Part shown: piece after piece, positions 1-5,718 of the stretch
How positions within the stretch are numbered: position 1 is the first letter of the stretch
Layout: each line of letters begins with the position of its first letter
From: an uncultured Anaerolineaceae bacterium
GTDB lineage: Bacteria > Chloroflexota > Anaerolineae > Anaerolineales > Anaerolineaceae
Assembly: GCA_937907495.1 (NCBI GenBank)
Contig: CALESS010000468.1
Span: 1 to 5,718 of the forward strand
DNA: 5,718 nt
Direction: 5' to 3'
Position numbers and translations under genes: made by a program
The notes under the pieces: model-generated
What the model saw: the letters and a program-made list of their open reading frames with translations, nothing else
Told to the model about the DNA's origin: nothing
Databases searched by the model: none

Positions 1-168
1 TTGACCGACCTGGTGAATGTAATCGCTGCCAGAGTGGGCGCTATCGGGCGAGGTGATGAAACTGACCCGGATCTCGCTGGTGCTGGGTTTGGAAAGAAAG
101 ACGCCAAAGTTCAGCATGCTGCTTCCAGAATCGCCCTCCAGTGTGGAGGCGTCGCGGATATCCAGCAC
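1..168 (-). other. Calx-beta domain 3, cut by the window edge
   Basis: After the short QDIP linker, 56 residues starting VLDIRDASTLEGDSGSS and reaching SGSDYIHQVGQ match the first half of a Calx-beta domain, including the V-x-D-x-S-x-x-EGDSG start strand and the S-G-x-D-Y loop. The expected GTLxF strand, the E-G-x-E-x-F motif and the closing strand would lie beyond the left edge. More Calx-beta copies and a C-terminal anchor are likely outside the window. Confidence 0.85.
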
Positions 169-3100
169 GGGGATATCCTGATCCAGGATGGTGCCGATTC
201 CGGTTGGATCCCCCAGGCTGGCGTTGACCGGGTTGCTCAGGGTGACGGTGAAGGTCTCATTGCCCTCCTGCAAGTTATCGCCGAGGAGGCTCACAGCCAG
301 GGTTTGGCTGGTGTTGCCCGCCGGGAAGATGAGGGTGCCCTGGCTCTGGATGAAATCTTCGCCAGCCAGCGCGCTGCCTCCCGAAAGGTTATAAGAAACC
401 CGTACCTGCAACCCGCTGGGGTTATTCAAGGTCACGTTGAAGCTGGCAGTGGTTGTCTCACCGGCATCTCCCTCGCTGGCGGAAACATCGTTGATCTGGA
501 TGGAGGGCAGCGGGCTGCCATCGAGGATGGTGCCCGTCCCCTCGCCATCCGCAATCAGGGCATAGGTTCCCATGGTGAGCTTGAGTTGGAAGGTCTCCGT
601 TCCTTCGCTGAGGGTATCCGTCAGCGTGGTTACCGGGATGGTATAGACCGTAGGCCCGCCGGCGGTGAGGATGAGCGTTCCGGAGGTTTCGAGGAAATCC
701 AGGCCGGAGGTGGCGCTGCCGCTCTGGGTGGAATAATCCACGCTGAAATTAATCTGCGGGCTGCCCGACAGGGTGAGTTGGAACTCGGCGGGGCTGCCTT
801 CGGTGACGGTCACATCGCCCACGCTGATGGTAATCGGGATCAACTCCACTGCGCCCCGGTCACAACGGGCGATACCATCCGTGCCGCCATCCAGTGGACG
901 GGGCTGGCCGCGCTGATCGAGCAATTCACAGGAGCTGCCGCCTGACCCTGCCTCATCCGGGCTGCCCCTGTCCACGGTGAAACCCGAACCGGAGGCAATG
1001 GGCGAATGGCTGGGGGTGGTGCCGCCGTTCAATTGAAGCGGCCCCAGGCCGGCATAAAAGACCAGGTAATTCGTCATCAGCCATTGACCGCCCAGGCTAT
1101 CCCCTGTGCCATTGAGCAGGCTGCAGCCGGGGGTGGAAGAACCGTAGGGCAATGCCTGGTCGCTGATCAGGTTATAACCATTGGAGAGATAGGTGCCGGC
1201 GCAATCTGCCAGCCCATGCTCATAGATATCATGGCTGTTATCTACATTCGCGGCAACGATGCTGTTTTGCAGGGTAAGGGTGGCGGCGTTTTTATTCAGG
1301 CCGCCCCCATCTCCACCATTCAAATTGTCGCTATCAGCCACGTTCAGGGTGACGGTGACATTCCGCAGGAACACCTGGGCGGAGGATTCAACGAAGATGC
1401 CGCCGCCGCTGGCTGCCGTCTGGTTGCCACTAAAAGTGCTGTTGAGGAAAGTGCCCAGGCTGGAGGCGCCCCACTGGTACAATCCGCCGCCATTCATCCC
1501 GGCCTGGTTGTTGAGGATGGCGCTGTCGCTCACCAGCATGGTTCCAAGGTTGTAGATTCCACCGCCGCCGGCGCTGGCCCCCACCTGGTTATCCTGGATG
1601 GTTACGGCTTCCAGGGTCAGGTTGGCGCCGGTGTTGATCGAAATCCCGCCGCCGGCGCTGTTGCCGGGGTTGCCGTTTTTCAGGGTAATGCCGCTCAACG
1701 TCACCAGGGCCGAGGTGCGAATTTCAAACACCCGGTCCAGGCCCGCCGCATTCACCACGGTGACGTTGGCCCCCGCCCCGTGCAGTACCAATTCATCCGT
1801 AATATCCAGGTCTCCGGTGAGGGCTGCGTTTTCTGAACGCCCCGCCCGGCTGAAGGTGTACTCCCCGGCTGGCAGCAGAATGGTGTTGGCGCCGGAATTG
1901 GAGTTGGATTGTTGAATGGCAGCCCGCAGGCTGCACTGTTCCCCTGCCGTGCCGGAATCACTGTCGCAGATGCCATCTGCCAAATTGGCATCCGCTGCAT
2001 CCACCAGGGTATTGACCGTCATTGTGGCTGCGCCCCCCAACACCCCCACCTTGACGCAATGCGAAAACTCCGAGGTGTCGCCGTACATATTGGTTGCAGT
2101 GGCGGTGATGAAATGATTGAGGCTGGGGGTGGTTGCCAGTTGTTCGTCAATGGTGATGATGCCGGCGGAATTGCTGGTGGCAATCTTATTCCCCAGGTAA
2201 ACCTGTCCTTCCCCATATCCGTTCACATCGCAGAAGGGGACGGAGAAGAACTCCAGGGTGTAGCTGGCACTTGCCCAACCCAGGAAGGAACCCTGCACCC
2301 GTCCCACCCCGCCGGAGATGCCCGCCGAAGTGAGTACCGGGAAGTTCTGCAAGTTGTTGGGGCCGCTATCCATATCCCCGCTATCGTTTGTGGTGACGCC
2401 GGCGGGCATCAGGTCAATCCCCAGGCGGGTATTGTTGTAGATCAGGTTCTGGCTGATCTGGTTGTTTACTCCCTGCACGGCCAGGATGCCATCGCCGTTA
2501 TAGGCGATCTGATTCTGGAGGATGGACAATTCCCGCCCGTTTTCGATTTTAATCCCCACCTGGTTGCCCACGCCCGCCGTTCCGGCTGCGTTGGTGCCAA
2601 TTTTATTGTAGCGGATGACCAGGTCGGCCGCGCCATCCTGGATCAGGATGCCCGCCGGGGCATCTCCAATCACGTTACCCATCGCTGCCGAACTGCCGCC
2701 GATTATGCCGCCTTCCCCGCGGAAGAAAATGTTGGCCCTGGCATTCCCCGCCGGGGTGCTGCCATTGGCTTCCAGCCCGATGTAATTACCCGCCACAACG
2801 GTCGCGGCTGCCCCGGGCTGTAGATCAATGCCATCATAATTTCCGTTTATAAGGTTGGCGTTGGCCGGCCCGCCGATGATGTTTTCATCCCCGCTTACCA
2901 GCACCCCGCTGGAGCCATTGACGAGGATGTATGTCGAAATCACCGTGTTCTGGTTTCCCGCCAGGATCAACCCTTCATAAGAATTCCCCAGGATCTTGAA
3001 GCTGTCATTCCCCGGGCCTTGCAGGGTATTATCATCGCCATAGATGGCAACCCCGGTGCCCGTGTTATAGCTGGCCTCGGTATTGATTAAAAAGTTGGCA

Positions 3101-5718
3101 TCACCCTCAACAATCACGCCTTCCCGGTTATATGTGGCAATATTGTTTTCCAACTGGTTGAAGTGGGTGTTAAGTTCAATGCCGCTGCGGGCGTTACCAG
3201 AGACGATATTTCCAAGAAGCGTGGCAGATACCTGGGCCGGGCTGCCGCTGATCTCAATCCCATCATCCGCACTATTCAGCACCGTATTTCCATCCAGAGT
3301 GGTACAACTCACCCCGCCGATATGAATCCCATCCTTGCCCAGGCCAAAGGCCAGCGTTCGGGCGGGGTTGGTGCCGAGGATGTTATCGGTCAGCAGATGG
3401 GCGATGCACTGCGCCGGGCTGGCTTCTCCCAGGACTTCGATACCGTGTCCGCTGCTGGAGCTGCCGGCGATGTAATTGTTCTCAACCCGCACAAAATTGG
3501 CGCTCCCGGTGGGCTTCAGTAGAATGGCCTGGTTGAGGTTGGGAAGGCTGGCGGTTCCGGTGGCATTCAGACCAAAGGTATTGTTGACAATTAAAATGCC
3601 GGCTGTATTGTTGCCCCGCACCGTCAGGCCGGTTTTATTCCCGCTGATCAGGTTACCATAGGCCGTGGTCGGACCGCCAACGGTGGTGGAAGGTGCATTG
3701 TCGCAATCCACTCCGCCCCGACCGTCATTCGTCAAGGCCACCAGGCCAGCCGTATTTGTGCCGATGTAGTTCCCCTGCACCCGGGTACCTGCAGAACCAC
3801 CACCCAGGGATATTCCGCCATCCCAGTTGCCAGAAATGACATTGCGGTCAGCATCCGTTCCACCGATGATGGTGTTATCCGCAGCGAAGATAAAGATGCC
3901 GGCTTTGTGGTTGCCCCAACCGGACCCGCCAATTGAGGAGGGGCCGATCCAATTCTTCTTCAGTACATTGCCATCCGCAAAGATCGCCACGCCTTCCGCG
4001 GCGTTTCCGGAAATCACATTTTCCACCAGCTGATTGTTGGCCGTGGTGATCACGATGCCGCGGCCCTGGTTATCCGCCCCGATTTGTACCCGGGTGATGA
4101 GATGGTTCCCCCCGGTGTGCATATAGATGGCAGGCCATTGAAACTCCCGGAATTTAATATCACTCACCGTGCTGCTGCCGCTGACGAAATACAAACCATA
4201 GGTGGAGGTCAGGCTGCTGCCGTTCACTTCCGCAGCCGCCTGGGTTCCATCCAGCGTCAGCGATTCCGTGATGGTGGGCAGGGCGGAAGATGGATCCACC
4301 CGGAAGCCCAACTGGATTTCATCCAGGCCGGGGCTGGCATTGGCTTCCTGGATGGCTGCCCGCAGGGAACACAGACCCCACTCCAACTCGCCGGAGGCAT
4401 CACAAATTCCATCTCCCAGGGTATCATCGTCCAAATCCCAGGTCACCGAGACGACAAAAGTATGGACGGGGGCGGTCAACAGATAGTGCGGCGTGTTGGT
4501 CTCTCCGCCGAGCACCACCAGGTCCATCAAAGCATCCCCATTCAGGTGAAGCGGTAAGGCTGCCCGCACTTCGCGGCTGCTTACCTGGCCCAGCCGGGCA
4601 TCGCTCTGGCTGGCGTTGAAAATCTGCAATTGGCGGCTGGTGGAATCGAGAATCAGCAGGTCATCGCCTGCCAGCGTGGAGGTTTTGGTGGTCAATAATT
4701 CCCCTGCCGCACTTCCAGCGTTGAGCGGCTGGTTGAGCTTAACCCGGTTGAGGGAACTCCCCTCCAGCGGCTGCCCGCTGCGATCCAACAGGTGCAGGCT
4801 GCCATCCTGCGCCGAGAGCAAGGCGATCTCCAGGTGCTGCTCTGGCTCTGCCTGGAAATCTCCCAGTGCCAGGCTGCGGACGGCAAAACCGAGGGCAATG
4901 CCTTCCACCCGGAGATCGGTGAGGGCGGGGTTGCTGAACTGATCCGGCCCGTACAGCAAATACAAACCCTCTCCGCTGGTCAGGGCCAGGTCAAAGGGGA
5001 AATCCTCATCCAACTGGCCGATAGCCAGCCCGGAGATTGCCTCCGGCAGGCGAACCAGGTTCTGCGCTTGCGCAGGGGCGCCGGGCGCACCCGCCAGCAA
5101 GACCACCTCTCCGTTTTCCAGCCCGGCGACCACATCCAACAGGCCATCCTGGCGGCCAAATTCTCCCAGCGCCAGGGCCGTGATGCCAGCCTCCAGGCGG
5201 ATGGATTGTGGATCAGAAAAATAACCGGTGCCATCGCCGGGGAAATAGGTCAACCCGGGCTGGTTGCGCCCGGCTGCCAGCAAGTCGGCGAACCCATCCC
5301 CGTTCAGGTCGCCGCTGCCCAGCCAATCTGGGGAGAAGGGCAAACCCAGGCTTTGGGTTGGCTCGCCAAACAGGCCGGCTTCTTTTCCCGCCGGGTTTGC
5401 CGGGTACACCACCAGCCAGCCGGCTGCTCCATCGGCATAGCCCACCACCAGCTCGGGCAGGCCATCGCGGTTCAAGTCGCCGCCCGCCAGCGAGATGGCA
5501 CGGCTGGAGGAGGCCAACAGGTGGGCGGGCTCCGCTACCGCATTTCCGCCGCTCAAATTTACCCAGGGCCGGGTGCTATCCGCGTTGAGGAAGCCCGGCT
5601 GGATGAGCATGGCGCCCGGAACTTGCCCGGCGGCCGCAGCCCGGTTGGGCATACTGCCGAATATCAGCAGGAAGACCAATAATACCGGGATTAAAAGACG
5701 GGTTGCTGTGCGAACTTT
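1..5718 (-). CDS. Giant secreted multidomain beta-repeat protein (FG-GAP, 2x CSLREA/beta-helix, Calx-beta), partial at both ends
   Basis: The reverse complement reads as 1906 uninterrupted codons across the entire window, with coherent domain signatures from edge to edge and no frameshift. Residues are numbered here from the right edge. Order: signal peptide 1-30, seven-unit FG-GAP-like region about 55-412, CSLREA 419-463, long beta-helix 464-1106, beta-sandwich linker 1111-1223, second CSLREA 1233-1274, GGG-type beta-helix with choice-of-anchor-Q-like end 1275-1626, and Calx-beta domains from 1629 onward, the third cut by the window edge. The first visible residues are KVRTATRLL, so the start codon is probably only one or a few codons outside the window; in-frame ATGs at 5650-5652 and 5608-5610 would delete the signal peptide and are not credible starts. 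The signal peptide has no lipobox cysteine, so it is not an obvious lipoprotein. A surface scaffold or adhesin role is inferred; no catalytic residues were recognised. Any C-terminal anchor lies outside the window. Confidence 0.95.
181..504 (-). other. Calx-beta domain 2
   Basis: About 108 residues from SIQINDVSASEGDAGETT to GIGTILD. Consensus blocks are V-x-ASEGD, a SGGSALAGEDF loop, SQGTLIFPAGNTSQTL, GDNLQEGNETFTVTLSNP and GTILD-QD. This is a closer match to the Calx-beta consensus than domain 1. The linker to domain 1 is only about five residues (GSPLP), consistent with rigid tandem packing with calcium at the junctions, as known for this family. The two domains differ clearly in sequence, so this is not a recent duplication. 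Confidence 0.93.
520..834 (-). other. Calx-beta domain 1
   Basis: About 105 residues from ITISVGDVTVTEGSPAEF to GTGTILD. It has the Calx-beta pattern: a start strand with V-x-EG, a FSVDYSTQSGSATSGLDF loop, SGTLIL, then a D-T-L-S-E-G-T-E-T-F strand followed by the GEGTGTILD end strand. The E-G-x-E-T-F motif and the acidic start and end loops are those that bind calcium in Calx-beta repeats. The domain has no cysteines. It follows the anchor-Q-like region after a very short linker and begins a tandem array that likely forms an extended stalk. Confidence 0.9.
841..1230 (-). other. Choice-of-anchor-Q-like region closing the second beta-helix
   Basis: Recognisable blocks in order are DIYEHG, DCAGTYLSNGYNLISD, LGPLQLNGGTTPSHSPIASGS (visible as GPL-x-x-NGG-x-T-PSHSPIASGS) and LDQRGQPRP to CDRGAVEL (841-918). 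The GYNLI, GPL..NGG-T and DQRG-x-x-R...CD-x-GAVE signatures are hallmarks of the choice-of-anchor Q family. That family usually sits at the end of CSLREA/beta-helix proteins, near a C-terminal sorting signal. Here it is followed instead by Calx-beta domains, so it is internal. Cysteines at 1201-1203 with 1123-1125, and 928-930 with 862-864, are plausible disulfide pairs. Confidence 0.85.
1231..1896 (-). repeat. Second beta-helix with GGG-type repeats (Pmp-like)
   Basis: The entry strand NTILLPAGEYTFS is followed by GDLDITDEL (within 1789-1815), LVLHGAGANVTVV and the DRVFEI block (1720-1737), the usual run-in of this beta-helix class. Five coils then carry a GGG-[IL] turn: AGGGIS, AGGGGIY, NGGGLY, SGGGIF and DGGGLN, spaced about 26-33 residues apart, each followed by strands such as LTLEAVTIQDN, VFLRNVTV and LTLQNSIVAAN. 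This resembles chlamydial polymorphic outer-membrane-type repeats and the bacterial surface helices often paired with CSLREA. It is a different helix class from the Asn-rich first one, which indicates that two distinct helical modules were joined. A structural or binding role is inferred. Confidence 0.87.
1897..2022 (-). other. CSLREA module 2 (internal)
   Basis: The segment begins MTVNTLVDAADANLADG, continues ICDSDSG, and ends in CSLRAAIQQSN (1903-1935), a near-consensus CSLREA module. Its cysteines are at 1966-1968 and 1933-1935. It sits mid-protein immediately before a second beta-helix, so it marks the start of a second CSLREA/helix unit. In the 11-residue CSLRAAI block, 8 of 11 codons differ from module 1, including synonymous changes, so the copies are not a recent duplication. 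The methionine at 2020-2022 is treated as internal because the frame continues unbroken through the preceding domain. Confidence 0.93.
2050..2388 (-). other. Beta-sandwich-like linker domain following the first beta-helix
   Basis: This segment starts with an acidic NDSGDMDSGPNNLQNFPVL (2332-2388), a sequence style that commonly closes bacterial beta-helix regions. It continues through a strand-rich part with SYTLEFF, FCDVNGYGEGQVYLG (GYGEG at 2206-2220), and ends in FITATATNMYGDTSEFSHCV. The final TATAT-x-x-x-G-x-TSEFS-x-C is characteristic of an Ig-like or CARDB-like sandwich. Two cysteines (2230-2232 and 2056-2058) probably form a disulfide across the domain. It joins the first beta-helix to the second CSLREA module and likely acts as a rigid spacer; I cannot give it a formal family name with certainty. 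Confidence 0.75.
2401..4329 (-). repeat. Long right-handed parallel beta-helix (NosD / PbH1-like repeats)
   Basis: About 640 residues rich in Asn, Gly, Ile and Val are built from short coils of the type N-x-I-x-G-N-x-x-x-G-I-x-I. Clear copies include NVISGN at 4003-4020 and 3826-3843, NIVSGN at 3193-3210, NYIGTN at 3754-3771, NILGTN at 3367-3384, NKIGTN at 2590-2607, and the final GIDLMPA at 2401-2421. Motifs alternate between an ISGN type and an IGTN-x-x-G type, and IGG turns (such as TIIGGTD and NIIGGPAN) recur between them. This is the pattern of parallel beta-helices with Asn ladders, known from surface proteins, NosD-like periplasmic proteins and polysaccharide-active enzymes. I could not identify a catalytic Asp/Lys/Arg set of a pectate lyase or similar enzyme. 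Two of its three cysteines (3406-3408 and 3304-3306) could pair. Confidence 0.88.
4330..4464 (-). other. CSLREA module 1
   Basis: The segment begins with HTFVVSVTWDLDDDTLGDG, continues to ICD, and ends in LCSLRAAIQEAN (4339-4374). It matches the CSLREA-type N-terminal module: a T/VNT-like strand, an acidic D-rich stretch, GDGxC, a spacer, and C-[ST]-LRAAI-x-EAN. The two cysteines (4402-4404 and 4369-4371) are positioned to form a disulfide. In known proteins this module directly precedes right-handed beta-helix repeats in exported proteins and probably caps the helix, as here. It differs from the usual layout in lying after an FG-GAP propeller rather than close to the signal peptide. Confidence 0.9.
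4483..5556 (-). other. FG-GAP/VCBS-like repeat domain, probably a seven-bladed beta-propeller
   Basis: About seven repeat units are spaced 48-56 residues apart. Each carries a G-D-x-N-x-D-G-type loop or its remnant, followed by a hydrophobic strand. Units 1 and 2 are canonical: DLNRDG (5461-5478) followed by LPELVVG, and DLNGDG (5293-5310) followed by FADLLAAG. Unit 7 keeps most of it as HLNGDA (4531-4548) followed by LMDLVVLGG. Units 3 (EFGRQDG, near 5143-5163), 4 (QLDEDF, near 5002-5016), 5 (DFQAEP, near 4860) and 6 (strand around GDDLLIL, 4648-4668) are degenerate. In FG-GAP and VCBS families the acidic loop binds calcium and the units form integrin-alpha-like propeller blades, usually for ligand binding. 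Seven blades agrees with the usual propeller number. The ligand is unknown. Confidence 0.82.
5629..5718 (-). other. Sec-type signal peptide (start codon outside window)
   Basis: The first 30 visible residues have the three classic parts: a basic n-region (KVRTATR), a hydrophobic core (LLIPVLLVFLLIFGSM), and a short polar and small-residue c-region (PNRAAAA). Cleavage after one of the alanines at residues 28-30 fits the AXA rule. There is no cysteine at the cleavage region, which argues against lipoprotein processing. This predicts export across the cytoplasmic membrane. The initiating codon is not visible; an ATG immediately before the AAA at 5716-5718 would give a normal signal peptide of about 31 residues. 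Confidence 0.88.

Noticed and set aside
175..189. Near-palindromic ATCCTGATCCAGGAT, with the reverse-oriented ATCCTGGATCAGGAT near 2635-2649
   Set aside because: Both are explained by coding for ILDQD and ILIQD in strand ends of separate domains. There is no flanking repeat or stem structure, so an operator or inverted-repeat role is not supported.
1..945. Plus-strand open frame of 314 codons starting at the left edge, with similar plus-strand frames at 1006-1836, 1909-2823, 4084-4557 and 4792-5682
   Set aside because: All are in the frame codon-aligned with the minus-strand gene. They stay open because the sense strand rarely uses TTA, CTA or TCA codons. Their translations show no domain pattern, whereas the minus strand shows continuous recognisable domains across the same bases.
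1297..1656. GCC/GGC-rich short repeats suggesting a simple-sequence or CRISPR-like array
   Set aside because: The repeats encode the GGG turns of the second beta-helix at protein-level spacing of about 26-33 residues, with variable DNA between them. There are no identical direct repeats or uniform spacers.
1752..2000. Small minus-strand open frame of 82 codons, and others at 2019-2216, 3732-3932, 4692-4898 and 4980-5234
   Set aside because: They lie in other frames within the large minus-strand gene and overlap its CSLREA, helix or propeller modules. Their sequences look like shifted readings of these repeats.
2401..4329. Possible polysaccharide lyase or hydrolase activity of the long beta-helix
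   Set aside because: The fold class includes such enzymes, but I could not find a convincing catalytic residue set, so no enzyme function is assigned.

Overview
The whole window is the inside of one very large protein-coding gene on the minus strand. Reading the reverse complement from the right edge (5718) to the left edge (1) gives 1906 consecutive sense codons with no stop. The frame is open at both ends: the start codon lies just beyond 5718 and the stop lies beyond 1. I see no other gene, RNA gene, promoter, terminator, mobile element or CRISPR array. The long plus-strand frames are codon-aligned antisense shadows of this gene.

The product is a secreted or cell-surface modular protein built almost entirely of beta-structured repeats. 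In N-to-C order (right to left) it has: a Sec-type signal peptide (5629-5718); an FG-GAP/VCBS-like region with about seven repeat units, probably one beta-propeller (4483-5556); a first CSLREA module (4330-4464); a long right-handed beta-helix of about 640 residues with NxISGN / NYIGTN-type repeats (2401-4329); a beta-sandwich-like linker (2050-2388); a second CSLREA module (1897-2022); a shorter GGG-type beta-helix (1231-1896) that runs into a choice-of-anchor-Q-like region (841-1230); and two complete Calx-beta domains plus the start of a third (1-834).

The organism is a bacterium of moderately high GC, judged by eye. Proteins mixing CSLREA modules, NosD-like beta-helices, FG-GAP repeats and Calx-beta domains are well known from environmental bacteria with large genomes, particularly Chloroflexota such as Anaerolineae. 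That assignment is inference from domain style, not from a marker gene.

The modules suggest an exported scaffold or adhesin-like protein: a propeller and two beta-helix platforms for binding glycans or proteins, followed by a Calx-beta stalk of the kind that often binds calcium. No catalytic motif could be identified, so enzyme activity on polysaccharides is possible but not shown. The most notable points are the tandem, divergent CSLREA/beta-helix units in one chain, the regular local pairing of cysteines, and the very low lysine content.
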